Positions 1-11,325 are shown, counted from the stretch's first letter. The stretch is DNA of 64,000 bases from Sarcophilus harrisii (GCF_902635505.1 NC_045428.1:216312301-216376300); one strand, 5' to 3'. Notes: generated by a model from the letters alone, not told the origin. A program made the numbers and translations.

Positions 1-519
1 ATACTTCAACAACAATACTATATGATGATCAATTCTGATGGACCTGGCCATCTTCAGCAATGAGATGAACCAAATCATTTCCAATGGAGCAGGAATGAAC
101 CAAACCAGCTACACCCAGCGAAAGAACTCTGGGAAATGACTAAGAACCATTACAATGAATTCCCAATTCCTATATTTTTGCCTGCCTGCATTTTGGATTT
201 CCTTCATGGGCTAATTGTACAACATTTCAGAGTCCAATTCTTTTTGTACAACAAAATAATGGGTTTGGTCATGTATACTTATTTTGTATTTAATTTATAC
301 TTTAATATATTTAACATGTATTGGTCATCCTGCCATCTAGGGGAGAGGGTGGGGGGAATGAGGGGAAAAATTGGAACAAAAGGTTTGGCAATTGTCAATG
401 CTGTAAAATTACCCATGCACATAACTTGTAAATAAAAAGCTATTAAAAAAAAAGACTAAATGGCCAAAAAAAAAAAAAAAAAAAAGAAAAAAAAGAAAGA
501 AAGAAAGAAAGAAAGAAAC
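1..519 (+). mobile_element. L1 LINE 3' end with A-rich tail
   Basis: The window opens inside the end of L1 ORF2 and its 3' UTR. The sequence after about 330 has the G-rich block (GGGGAGAGGGTGGGGGGAAT) typical of marsupial L1 3' ends. A tail follows at about 440-459, then a poly(A)/(AAAG)n run at 465-519. Copies at 7.9, 18.3 and 22.8 kb match it closely. The left end is cut by the window. Confidence 0.9.
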
Positions 520-940
520 TTCTCTGAGGTTTGGAGAATTATAGCCAGGGGTGGAGAGGAGCCAACTGGTACTGGTTCCTGAGAACCAGACATTATATTT
601 TTATTGGGAATATTTATACTTCAGTGGGCTAACATTCAAATCAGGATTTGACTTATTGTTTTGTTATTTCTCTAGACTTTAAAAAGTGATGGAGAAAATG
701 TTAATGATACCAAATAAACTGAAAAGTATCCTTTGGGGAAAAAAGAATAAGTCATGTCAAAGTAACCTCATTTACTTTTTTTGAGAATATTACTAAACTG
801 GTAGATCAAAAAAATATAAACAAAAACACAAACTATCTGGATTTCAGTTTGCTGTTTATAAATTCTTATATTATTACTGTGAGCAAGTTAGGAAAAATAT
901 GGACCATTATCAGTCTGAAGTAAGTCACCGTAAAGGGTCC
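520..940. other. unassigned intergenic sequence
   Basis: No gene or repeat recognised. A short region near 545-600 looks like an interspersed repeat but I cannot name it. Confidence 0.4.
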
Positions 941-1130
941 ATAGTTGTGGTTCAATCCTTTCAGTCCTGTTACATTCTTCATATGGGCACATTTGAAGTT
1001 TTCTTGGTAAAATACTGGAGTACTTTGCCATTTCCTTCACCAGATCATTTTGCAGATGAAAAATTGGGACAAACAGGATTAAGTGACTTACCCAGAGTTA
1101 TACTACTGGTGTCTGACGTCACATGTGAAC
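941..1130 (-). repeat. tRNA-derived marsupial SINE, worn, reverse orientation
   Basis: Contains the blocks 'gttttcttggtaaaatactg', 'tttgccatttccttc' and 'cattttgcagatgaaaaa', followed by a tRNA-like 'aagtgacttacccag'. This is the reverse of the complete SINE at 53.24 kb and parallel to the copy at 5.1 kb. The longer reading frame that crosses it (899-1315) is therefore not a gene. Confidence 0.75.
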
Positions 1131-1855
1131 TCAGAAAAATGGGTCTTTCTGATTCCACACATGTTGCTCTAACTACAGCATTAACTAATTGCCCAAATTA
1201 TATAATACTCAATTATCTGTTGGATTGTAAACAGGCCACTAAATGTGTTTCCTCATCTGTAAATGGAGATAATAAAGCCTATAAGTACTCATCTCATGGG
1301 GTTGTTGAGACCTGAAAAGAGATAATATATATGTACTGCTTCATAAACTTTAAGTTTAATAAACATAATAATAAGCATTATCATTTGTATCTAAATGAAG
1401 TCTGTCCCTTTCAAGGAGTCATATTCAAGGAGTCTCAAAATAAGATTAAACTCTGAAAGTGTTGCTCCCAACGTTTTGAAGCTTCTCTTTAAAAGCTGCT
1501 TTCAGAGTCCATGTTACATTTTTCATAATATTTTCTAGAGTCACAAATATTCATCTTTTGAGGTTTGATTTTAAGTTTAGGAACAATCAGAAATTATTCT
1601 GAACCAAGGCACCCAACTGTAACTAACAATTTTGTATCTGGGAACAAGAGTTACCCCAATTCAAATAGCACCTACTGAGGAACATGCCCTTAAATCAGCT
1701 TTGTAATTCATGAATTTAAACAACAACAACAAAAACTACAGGTAATGATGAGACATTCAATTGAGTCGGAGAGAGAATGAGTTACCATAGTGGCAGAAAG
1801 AATGAAATCTTAAGAGTTAAAAGGGACCTAAAGGTCATTTAATCCAATCCATACA
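1131..1855. other. unassigned intergenic sequence
   Basis: No gene seen. A stretch near 1815-1850 resembles the 'agggacctaaaggtcattta' segment of MIR-type repeats. Confidence 0.4.
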
Positions 1856-2660
1856 ATTTTTTTTTAAAATAACATTTTCCCCAACTATATCTTAAAACAA
1901 TCATTAACATTTCTCTTATTTTTTATTTTGAGTTCCAAATTCTATCCCCCACTCTCTCCTTTTCTTCATCTGTCTCTGAGATGGCAAGCAATCAGACATA
2001 AGTTATACATGTGACATCATGTAAATCATCTCTATAGTATTCATTTTGTACAAAAAGATTTGGAAAGGAAAGGAAAGGAAAGGGAAAGTTGAAGGAGAAG
2101 GGGAAAGGGGGAAAGGGGAAAGGGGAAGGGGGAAGGAGGAAGGGGAAGGGGGAAGGGGGAAGGGAGAAGGGGGAAGAGGGAAGGTGAAGGGAAGAAAAGG
2201 AAAGAGGAGAGATAGCATTTTTTCTATTTGTATTCAAACAACATCAGTTCTTTCTCTGTAAGAAGACAGTATTGGGATTGCCTTAGATTATTGTGTTGCT
2301 GAGAATAACTTAGTCATTTATAGTTCTTCATCAAACAATATTATTGTTACTATGTAATGTTCTCCTGGTTCTGCTAGTTCACTTTGCATCAATTATGTAA
2401 GTCTTTTCAGGTCCCTTCCCCCCCCCCCCAAATCATCTTGCTTGTCATTTCTTATAGCACAATAGTATTACATCACAATCATATACCACAACTTGTTCAG
2501 TCATTCCCCACTTAATGGGCACCCCCTCAATTTCCAATTCTTAGATACCACTAAAAGAGCTGCTCTAAATATTTTTGTACAAATAGATCTTTTATCCTAT
2601 TTTTTTCCCTTTGGGAATCAGACCTAGCAGTCAATCCATAGAATTTAGAGTCCCATACTA
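1856..2660 (-). mobile_element. old L1 3' end, minus strand
   Basis: The reverse complement gives the L1 ORF2 C-terminal region and 3' UTR. Landmarks in + orientation are 'ccacaacttgttcagtcatt', 'aatttccaattcttagatac' and 'gagctgctctaaatattttt', also seen at 21.6 and 47.3 kb. It is divergent from the younger L1 tails, so probably an older subfamily. A purine tract interrupts it at 2058-2207. Confidence 0.8.
2058..2207 (+). repeat. polypurine tract (GGGGAA/GGAAAG-rich)
   Basis: About 150 bases in which the + strand is almost entirely A and G, with dozens of runs of 3-5 G. It lies within the minus-strand L1 3' end, whose 3' UTR is naturally purine-rich, so it probably grew from that. The reading frames on both strands here are artefacts of low complexity. 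Confidence 0.9.
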
Positions 2661-3769
2661 TTTATATTCCTCCAGAGATGCCTCATCAAAATTCTTTTTC
2701 CACACAGTTTATGAGACAGACTGTAGCATAGTAGTTATTACTCTCTCTTAGAAGAGGAGAAAGTGTCACTGCAGGGATGTGAGAAGCTGGTCTACCTAGA
2801 AATTTTTTAAAAAAGGAATTATCAAGGAGTATTTAAAGATGGAGTAAGGGAGAGTTTTTTTTGGGGGGGGGAAATCAAAGAGAAAGGGTAAAGTAAAGAG
2901 GCTCTAATCTGAGAACCCCACAGTCTTCTAAAATCTAAACCTCATTTTCTCCACTTTTTGATCAGGGACTCAACTAAAGATCCCCTTATCTCTGCCTGTT
3001 CTGTTGAAGAATTGAATTGCTAAATTTGGAGCCCTCTACATTCTGAGCTCTGGGATAAAAGCCCACTGGCCCTGACCTAGTTACAGTTCTACCAAGACTG
3101 GCAAATAAGGTAGATGATAAAGCTATATAATGCTTCTTGCTATCAGAAACAAGGTGGGCATAAAGTAATGAATCCATTTTCATGTAAAGCTGCAACCTGG
3201 CTGTGATGGCAATTCTAGAATAGGGGTTGGAATTCTAAAAGTAGCAATTTTGCAGAAATAAATGTACAGCTTCCCACAGGGACTGCTTTGAAGGTCAACC
3301 CATTTGGCCACATTACTTCCAACATAGGATAGATTCTAAAGATATAATTGTCCAGTAAGATACAATTGTCCAGTAAGTTGACAAGGAAAACTGGGTTGTG
3401 GCACTGACTATACTACTAAATAGCTGTCATTAACTAATAAGTTAGTGAACTTTTGCAGAAGGAAGTCTCCCCACCTGGAAAGTGAGAAAGTTGATAAAAG
3501 TTATTTCTAAGCTCCCTTCAAGTTTGAGAATTCTGGGATTCTGTGCATTTGTTTAAAAGCCAGTCTCATTATTTACATTTACAACCCATTCTTATTGCCT
3601 GCTACTATGCTGATTTAATGTTTTTATGTTTTTACCTGTTCTATTTTATATGTTTTGTTCAATCTGAGATTGAAGATTTATATAAGATATATGAAAATAC
3701 AAGATTTAGGTTATAAACTTCCAGATAGTGCTGACACTATATTCAATTAGGCTCTTTTAATGATTATCA
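2661..3769. other. unassigned intergenic sequence
   Basis: No gene or clear repeat. There is a short G-run near 2860 and a local direct duplication of 'gatayaattgtccagtaag' at about 3341-3378. Confidence 0.4.
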
Positions 3770-3960
3770 TAATAATAATAGTAGCTAGTATTTATATAGC
3801 ACTAATCCTCATGACCCTGTGACATAAGTATTATCATTGTCCCCATTTTACAATTAAAGAAACTGAGGCATATAGAAATTAAGTGACTCACCTTATGACT
3901 ACTAAATGTCTGATGCTGGATTTGAATTCGGAGCTTCTGGATTCTAAGGTTTTATATTGA
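3770..3960 (-). repeat. MIR/CORE-type SINE, reverse
   Basis: Order of blocks: 'tagtatttatatagcac', then 'tattatcattgtccccattt', 'aaactgaggcatatagaaat' and 'gctggatttgaattcggagc'. This is the reverse complement of a MIR-type SINE. Confidence 0.75.
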
Positions 3961-5104
3961 CTGAGAATAAAACTGTAACTTTTTTGATATCTGATTTCTC
4001 CCCAGATGGAAAAGTTATTAATGGTTCAGTGTTCTTAGTCAGGCACTGAAGAATCTGGCTGCTTAATCTCTATTTCAGTTTGGCTTTCAGCAATGTCCCT
4101 AAAAAGAGAAACAGGCAGGGCTCCTTGTTCCTGGAGAGCCTACATCTTAGTTCCATTTCATCTATCCAAAGCACTTTGCCCATGGTCCCAAAAACTTGTT
4201 GAAGCAACAGTGAATTGGACTTTGCTGTAATGAAATGGAACTAACACTTTAAGCCAAGGTATCCTCTTCTATCTGAGAACAGGGAATTTCCAACATGCAT
4301 TCACCAATATTGACCATAATACAGGCATATCTGGATTTCACCTTTGTGATTTTCATTATTCCCGGGTTGGTCATTGGTAATTAATTGGGAGTTTTGAAAA
4401 ATTTATGGCGTATTACACAATTATGTATTTCTTTAATTTAGAAAGTCATAAATGCATACTGTGTGTTTTTATTATTTACTTCCATAAGTATACATAATCA
4501 AATTCATTATGAATAGTAAAGTTTTGTTAAATATTTCAGTGAGCTAAAGAACTATGGGTGATGCATTTTCTTTCAGAGTGTCTCTGCTTCATCTCTCAAC
4601 CATCTGGACTCAGTCACATGATTTTCTCCTATAGTAATGTGTGTATCTTATGTTTTTGGTAAAAGAAATTCCATGAAACTGTTGCCGTAGCTATATCAGC
4701 AGCTGCAAAACTCTATATAATGTTAGAGATACTAATCTTTTCCATGGAGAAATTGAAACTTTTTTATTCATGTAGTATGTTATACTTAGTTTGTATGTTA
4801 AATAAATGTGATCAAAATTATAAAAATAAAGATTTAGGGTGGGGTCTAGATTTATTCTCAGTTTTTCACATTTCCTGGAGTCCCCTGTCCCTAACCATGC
4901 TGAATGTCAAAGGATGACTATATTAAGTCCTTAATAATAATATAATAAAGGTAATAAGGATTACCTTTCTCTTTCCTCAGGAAGGTACAGATTCAGAGGT
5001 GAAAAAAAAGTGGTATTGGAACAGAATATCCAATACAATTCTAAGCCATCTATAAGTGGCAAAATAATCTGGCAAGATGCATGAGGAAGAACTGAGTATC
5101 AAAT
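3961..5104. other. unassigned intergenic sequence
   Basis: AT-rich; no gene or repeat I can name. Confidence 0.4.
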
Positions 5105-5362
5105 TTAAGAGAAGCCTTAGACTATTTTTGGTGTTTGATGGTATCCAATTTTTTGTGATCCCATTTGGGGTTTTATTGGCAAAGATACCAGAGCAGTTTG
5201 CCATTTCCTTTTCCAGATCATTTTACAGATGAGGAAACTGAGCTAAATAGGTTAAGTGATTTCCCCAAGATCACAGAGTAGAAATGTCTGAGGCCAGATC
5301 TGAATTCAAGTTTTCTTGACTGTAGGCCTGACATTCTACCCAATGTACCTTATCTGCCCCTA
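5105..5362 (-). repeat. tRNA-derived marsupial SINE, reverse, nearly complete
   Basis: Begins with the tail region ('gtgatcccatttggggtttt'), continues 'tttgccatttccttttccag' and 'gatgaggaaactgag', and ends in the reversed tRNA-like head ('taccttatctgcccc'). It is the reverse of the copy at 53.24-53.51 kb and belongs to the same family. Confidence 0.88.
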
Positions 5363-5364
5363 TT

Positions 5365-5505
5365 TGTCCACTATCATTTATTAAAGATTTACCAGGGATT
5401 AAATTAAAGATTTGCCAGGGATTATGCTAAGCATTAGAGACACAGAAAAAGTCAAAAATAGTCCCTGACTCAAGGAGCTCACATTTTAATAGAGAAAACA
5501 ACATA
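5365..5505 (+). repeat. ancient interspersed repeat, left part (split by LTR)
   Basis: The segment with 'tttgccagggattatgctaa' and 'tcaaggagctcacattttaa' belongs to an old dispersed family, also seen at 17.2, 59.7, 60.7 and 62.9 kb. It resumes right of the LTR at 5866 and continues to about 5985. I could not assign a family name with certainty. Confidence 0.6.
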
Positions 5506-5511
5506 GAATAC

Positions 5512-5859
5512 TGTCAGGAACCAACATCCCCTCCTTTAACAATCTTTGTTCAGGTGGTCTTCTCCCCTCCCCAAGGGCAACTGCACTCTTAGTTAAACAC
5601 ACCTGTTTGAAGAAGAATGCTTTTAGAGTACAATGATTCGAGGGGTCCTAGGATGAACATTAACTACAAGGACCATGTGAACTTTGACACAGAGATAATG
5701 GTCTCACGTAGCAGTATAGCATAAAAACAAGACCCTTTGCATGAATAAAGTTGAGCCGTGACAAAATTTGTTCGGTCTCCCTCCTCTTTCTCGCCCGTTT
5801 CTCTTTCAGGCTGGGTCCCCCTCGATCCCCCGAATAACCGAGTCCCGCTGGACGGGACA
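5512..5859 (+). mobile_element. solo LTR of an endogenous retrovirus, class II-like
   Basis: A 348-bp LTR starting TGTCAGGAACC and ending GGACGGGACA, flanked on both sides by the 6-bp direct repeat GAATAC (5506-5511 and 5860-5865). The interior has a TATA-like element, a polyadenylation signal near 5744 and a C/T-rich R-U5 like those of beta-retroviral LTRs. No internal retroviral sequence is attached, so it looks like a whole solo LTR left by LTR-LTR recombination. The clean duplication suggests a moderate to young age. Confidence 0.88.
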
Positions 5860-5989
5860 GAATACTAAGTACATACAAAATGTATATGGTGGAGAGAAAA
5901 TAGCTTTAAAGGGGAAATCTCTAGAACTTCAGGAAGTGGAAAGACTGCCAACAAAAAGTAGCATTTAAGGTGAGTCTTAAAGGAAATTA

Positions 5990-6800
5990 CAAGTCTAAAA
6001 ATTGAAAGTGAATTGGTAGAGTATTCTAGGTATAGGGGACAGACAGTATGAAAACATGAACATTGAATATGTCTTGTGAAAAGAATTGACAAACCTGTAT
6101 TAAGTTTGTGTTAATGCTGACTCAAAGTTCAGATAGCTCATGTTATCATGGAACTCCCAGGCTAATAATTATAATCTTCTATATTTATTTGAGAATTCAA
6201 AAGGTTTTGTAGGCTTAAGAATTGGAATGCTAAGCCAATCCCCAAGTCTTAACTAAATGTAACCTGGAGTCTTCTCTTCCTTGTAGTAGAATTCAGATGC
6301 CACTTTTAATTTTCAAAGGTGTCTCTATGTTCCTCAGTGTTGTTGTCAAGCATGACTACATTGTCGATAGATTTCCATATATAGTAACATATATGTCAAT
6401 AAGTTATTGTTCTAATTGTACACTTGCTTCTGCTGTGCTCCTGTGACTGCCACACAGTGAGTGATGGATTATCCTTCCATTGGGAGGAGTGAAAACTGCT
6501 TGACTCTTGCCAGGATTGTGTTGTATGTATAATGATCATCTACATAAATTTTATATGTATAATAATTTCCCTTTTTATGTGTCAGATAAATATTTGTAAG
6601 ATCTATACTTACACAAATGAAATGATTGTAAAGTACTAATTTTTTTTTCATGTTTCCTTACCCGAATAAAACCTATTTATTACTGTTTTTTTTTTCTTAA
6701 AGAAAGGAATTGTAAGCAGTTCAGAGTAGTTGGACTATAAAGTGTGTAGTCAGAAGTAAGGCATAAGACTGGGAAAAAACTAGTCAACAATGAATATAAA
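5990..6800. other. unassigned intergenic sequence
   Basis: No gene or clear repeat identified. Confidence 0.4.
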
Positions 6801-6804
6801 TGGA

Positions 6805-7110
6805 TCATTGATCGAAAGCTGAAAGAGATCTTTGATTAGAGGCCACCTAATCAAACTCCCTCATTTAACAGATAAGGAAACTAAGGCACCAAAAATACCA
6901 ATTGACTTTCCAAGGACATGCAGCTACTAGTTAGTGGCAGAAATAGTTTTTGATGCCTGGTCCTTTGACTTTAAATCCATTGTCTTACAGCCCTCATTTG
7001 AAAGAAGAAGATGGAGAGGTAGATAAATGACCTGCTTGAGGTCACATAGCTATTAATAGAGATAGGCTGAAACAAGGTTCTGTGACCTTGTCCAGTGTTT
7101 TTTCCATTAT
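6805..7110 (-). repeat. MIR-type fragments, reverse (two in tandem)
   Basis: Two successive stretches carry the reversed MIR blocks: 'cagataaggaaactaaggca' and 'gcagctactagttagtggca' near 6870-6940, and 'gaggtcacatagctattaat' near 7039. Confidence 0.65.
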
Positions 7111-7484
7111 GTTACATTAACTTATGATCAAAGTCAAGTTCTAATGAGGAAACATAGATTACGGGAGTTGACAGGCATACCCACAAAAAACTAGAGATAA
7201 TAAGTCTGGAAGGGAAAATTTGTGTTTGATTTTAAACCTCTAAGTGGCTCTGGGGTACATAGATAAAATTCTATTCTTGGCACAATTTTAAACATTTCAG
7301 GGTTTCAAATAAAGGCCATGATTCTTTTTTCATCTTATTCTGGATTCCATGGGGTTTGACAATGTTTATTTTAGTCATGATAGTTATTTAATTTTTAAGA
7401 TTATGTCCTTCAGAATAATAACAATCTTTTTTTCTGAAGAGAAAAATTTAGCTTAGAAATACTTGTGAGGTAATGGAAATATTC

Positions 7485-7690
7485 CAAAGAGTGATGGATT
7501 TAGAACCAAAAGACCTGTATTTAAAAGTCTGCTCTGCTGCTTATTACTTGTATGTATTCCTGAGCAAATCATTAATATCTCTGGACCTTTGTTTAATCAG
7601 AGTAGTCTGCCTCATTCCTATCTAGATCATAGGGTGATTTCTGAATGACTATTCATGCTGCATACATGGAATGACATAACACCTCATTGA
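7485..7690 (+). repeat. MIR-type SINE, forward, worn
   Basis: Shows the forward order 'gagtgatggatttagaacca', 'cctgagcaaatcattaatat' and 'ctctggacctttg', the MIR-type tRNA-core arrangement. Confidence 0.6.
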
Positions 7691-7759
7691 CTCAGAGAAC
7701 TTTGAGCTCACAAAACTGATGTGATTGATATAACAAATGGTTGTAAGCACCAGATGATG

Positions 7760-7929
7760 TGATTTAGAAGACCTCCAAATGTTGGAATTTAATCATATGA
7801 ATTCACAATGGCCATTTCCTTTGGTTTATTTAGGGGAAGAAGTCACATACAAAATGAAGAGATACAATAAACAGCAGGAATAGTAAATATGAAATAGAGT
7901 TGGAAGAGCACATAGCAAAGAAAAGGGGT
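7760..7929 (-). mobile_element. endogenous-retrovirus LTR fragment, minus strand
   Basis: Matches the LTR at 11804-12366: 'attcacaatggccatttcct', 'gaagaagtcacatacaaaat', 'aggaatagtaaatatgaaat' and 'gagcacatagcaaag' are shared. It covers the R-U5 end. The rest is cut off by the L1 3' end at 7930. A second, inverted copy of its right part lies at 9155-9278. Confidence 0.75.
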
Positions 7930-7963
7930 TTTTTAAAATAGCTTTTTATTTACAAAATATATG
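7814..7963 (+). repeat. left arm of a large inverted repeat
   Basis: Reverse complement of 9118-9278, with about three single-base differences and one 11-base gap ('tatcttttgcc' present only in the right arm). The arm includes LTR sequence and the first 34 bases of the L1 tail. Confidence 0.93.
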
Positions 7964-8998
7964 TATGGGTAATTTTTCAGCATTGACAATTGCAAAATCT
8001 TTCGTTCCAACTTTTCCTCTCCTTCTCCCCATCCTCTCTCCCAGATGGCAGGTTGACCAATACATGTTAAATATGTTAAAGTATAAGTGAAATACAATAT
8101 ATGTATACATGTCCAAACAATTATTTTGCTGTGCAAAAAGAATCGGACTTTGCAATAGTGTACAATTAGCCTGTGAAGGAAATCAAAAATGCAGGTGGAC
8201 AAAAACAGAGGGATTGGGAATTCTATGTAGTGGTTTATAGTCATCTCACAGAGTTCTTTCGCTGGGTGTAGCTGGTTCAGTTCATTACTGCTTCACTGAA
8301 AATGATTTGGTTCATCTCATTGCTGAAGATGGCCAGGTCCATCAGAATTGATCATCATATAGTATTGTTGTTGAAGTATATAATGATCTTCTGGTTCTGC
8401 TCATTTCACTCAGCATCAGTTCATGTCAGTCTCTCCTGGCCTTTCTGAAATCATCCTGCTGGTCATTTGGAATAATAATCCATTATATTCACATACTACA
8501 ATTTATTCAGCCATTCTGCAATTGATGGGCATCTACTTAGTTTCCAGTTTCTGGCCACTACAAAGAGGGCTGCCACAAACATTCTTGCACATACAGGTCC
8601 CTTTCCTTTCTTTAAAATCTCTTTGGGATTTAAGCCCAGTAGTAACACTGCTGGATCAAAGGGTATGCATAGTTTGATAACTTTTTGAGCATAATTCCAA
8701 TTGCTCTCCAGAATGGCTGGATGTATGCACAATTCCATCAACAATATATTAATGTCCCTGTTTTCCCACATCCCCTCCAACATTCCGCATTATCTTTCCC
8801 TGTCATTCTAGCCAGTCTGACAGGTGTGTAGTGGTATCTCAGAGTTGTCTTAATTTGCATTTCTCTGATTAATAATGACTTGGAGCATCTTTTCATCTTT
8901 TCATATGGCTAGAAATAGTTTCAATTTCTTCATCTGAGAATTGTCTGTTCATATCCTTTGACCATTTATCAATTGGAGAATGCTTTGATCTCTTATAG
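7930..8998 (-). mobile_element. L1 3' end, minus strand (ORF2 C-terminus and 3' UTR)
   Basis: From its A-tail at 7930 the minus strand reads back through the G-rich 3' UTR block and into ORF2. Translated ORF2 pieces include SRNWKL and the IPFDPAVLLLGLNPKEILKK stretch at about 8640-8540, and the GMWEN start of the W-x-G-C-G-x-x-E region near 8775. Its inner edge is at about 8998, where it meets a plus-strand L1 piece. It is probably the 3' part of the same element as 9279-11325. Confidence 0.9.
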
Positions 8999-9117
8999 GA
9001 GAAATTAAGAGAGAATCAAGAAGAAATACTGATTTACAGTCAAAGATTCTGATAAAGGCCTCATTTCCAAAATATATAGAGAACTGACTCTAATTTATAA
9101 GAAATCAAAGCATTCTC
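8999..9117 (+). mobile_element. inverted L1 ORF2 fragment
   Basis: Plus-strand L1 ORF2 sequence ('gattctgataaaggcctcat', 'aatttataagaaatcaaagc') corresponding to 23470-23545 of the longer copy. It lies back to back with the minus-strand 3' end; both sides of the join carry the same 'aaagcattctcc' stretch. This is the pattern expected from a 5' inversion during insertion. Confidence 0.85.
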
Positions 9118-9278
9118 CATATATTTTGTAAATAAAAAGCTATTTTAAAAAAACCCTTTTCTTTGCTATGTGCTCTTCCAGCTCTGTTTCATATTTACTA
9201 TTCCTGCTGTTTATTGTATCTCTTCATTTTGTATGTGACTTCTTCCCCTAAATAAACCTATCTTTTGCCAAAGGAAAT
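9118..9278 (-). repeat. right arm of a large inverted repeat
   Basis: Mirror of 7814-7963 across a spacer of about 1.15 kb. The order is L1 3' tail, then LTR flank, then a direct join to the L1 endonuclease region at about 9279. Confidence 0.93.
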
Positions 9279-11325
9279 AAATTCTGCTTCAGTCTTTTAC
9301 CTTTACTCTGTATGTATCACCCTGCTTTAAATGTGTTTCTCTTAAACAATATATTGTAGGATTCTGGCTTTTAATCCAATCTACTATTGGCTTCTGCTTT
9401 ATGGAAGAGTTCATCCCATTCACATTCACAGTTAAAATAACTAATTCTATATTTTCTGCCATCCTGTTTATCCCAAGTTATGCTTTTCTCTTTCCTTTCC
9501 CATTTTTCCTTCCCCTCTTCATTTTGCTTCTGATCACCATCTTCCTCAAATAGCTCTCCCCTTTTAAGCTCCTCCCCCTTTCTTACACCTTTCCCCTACT
9601 ACTTTTGTTCTCTCTTGTATTAGCCTTCCCCTTTCCTTTCCCCTCCCACTTTCCTATAAGGTGTGCTTCTCTTGAGTTCTGTGTTTGAAGATCAAATATT
9701 TTATTCTGATCTTTTCATCAGAAATAGATGAAATTCACCCGTATCATTGAATATCCATCTTCTTCCCTGAAAGATGATGCTCATTTTAGCTGGGTAGTTT
9801 ATTATTGGTTGTAATCCAAGTTTCTTTGATTTTCAGAATATCAGATTCCAATCCCTTTAATCCTTTAAGGTGGAAACTGCTAGGTTCTGGGTAATCCTGA
9901 TTGTGGCTCCTTGATATTTGAATTTTTTCTTTCTGGAGGTTTGCAATATTTTTTCCTTGCTCCGATAGTTCTGAAATTTAGCCACAATATTTCTTGGAGT
10001 TTTCATTTTGGGGTCTCGTTTAGGAGGTGATGGATGAATTCTTTTAATGGCTATTTTACCTTCTGAGTCTAGGATTTCAGGGCAGTTTTCCTTTATGATT
10101 TCCTATAAGATAATGTCTAGGCTCTTCTTTTCATCATGATTTTCAGGAAGTCCAATAATTTTTAGATTGTCCCTCCTGATCTATTTTCCAGATCAGTTGT
10201 TTTTGCTAGGAGGTATTTCATATATTTTTCAGTTTTTTTTCATTCTTTTGGATTTGTTTGATTCTTGAAGTCTTATTGAGTCATTCACTTTCATTTGTTC
10301 AATTCTAATTTTAAGTGTATTATTTTCTTCAGTTACCTTTTTTAGCTCCTTTTGTATTTAACCAATTGAATTTTTTTTGTTCATTGCATTTTTTTTCCAT
10401 TTCACAAATTCTGTTTTTCAATGAATTGATATCTTTTTCATATCTACTTTGTAGGGAGTTATATGCTTTTTCCATTTTATCAAATCTATTTTGTAGTGAG
10501 TTATATGCTTTTCCCATTTCATCAAATATATTTTTAAGGAGTTTTCTTCACATAATTTCTGTTTTTCTTTTTCCATACCCTCTTACAAAGATCTCATTTC
10601 CTTTCCCCATTTTTCTTCTAACTCTTTGTTAAGATTCTTTTTGAAATCTTCCAAGAAAGCCTTGTGAAATGGGGACCAACTCATATCTCCCTTTGGGGGT
10701 TTCATCTGATTGGCCTTTAGGAACCTCAGGGTTTGAGGTCTGTTCTCTCTTTCCATAAAAGTTGTCTATGGAGCATTCTTTTTGCTTTTTTGCTCATTTT
10801 TTTTGAGGGTTGAGATCTGCTCTTAAGATAAAAGAGCAACAGTTGCTTTAGTTTGCCCTGAGGCCCGGTGTTTCTGATTAACTTCTGGTGCTAAGTAATC
10901 ATGGCCAGTATCAAGTTCTTCTGAGGTTTAGCAGCTTACAGTTTGAGTTTTGTATTTGTTTTGGGGTATTTTGCAGCAAATCTACTAATATCTACTTGCA
11001 ACAAGGACAGAGTAGCCTAAGAGCCTCACAAAAGATTCCCCAGTATATAGATGCTGCAACACTCTGGCTACCAATCCCAGCTCTTTGCCCCAGGTTCCCT
11101 GTGCTGCAGTCTGGGCTCAGCAGACTATCCCGCTACCCAATTGAAAAAGACCTGTTCTGAAGTTCTTCCAAAATATCTTCTTCTGGAAATGTGCTGTACT
11201 CCAAATATTAATGTGTTCTGCCACTCTAAAACCAGCTTAGAGGCTTAATTTACTCTTGGTTTGAGAGGTTAGAGGAGATCACAGAAATTTGTGTCTGCTT
11301 TCCACCTTCTTGGCCCCATCCCTGT
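9279..11325 (-). mobile_element. L1 5' half, minus strand: 5' UTR, ORF1, start of ORF2
   Basis: Read on the minus strand, the L1 5' terminus is near 11325 (a 'gatggggccaagaaggtgg' start typical of L1 promoters). ORF1 starts near 10800 (MSKKAKRM) and has a coiled-coil stretch (10517-10329; repeats of KAYNSLQ). ORF2 starts at about 9462 with MAENIELVILTVNVNGMNSS, then WIKSQNPTIYCLRETHL, the N-terminal endonuclease motif with its catalytic Glu. Stops interrupt it. It ends abruptly at the inverted-repeat arm. About 2.9 kb of ORF2 is missing between here and the 3' part at 7930-8998. Confidence 0.88.

Noticed and set aside
899-1315. 138-codon plus-strand frame.
   Set aside because: It runs through a reversed SINE and has no protein similarity I recognise.
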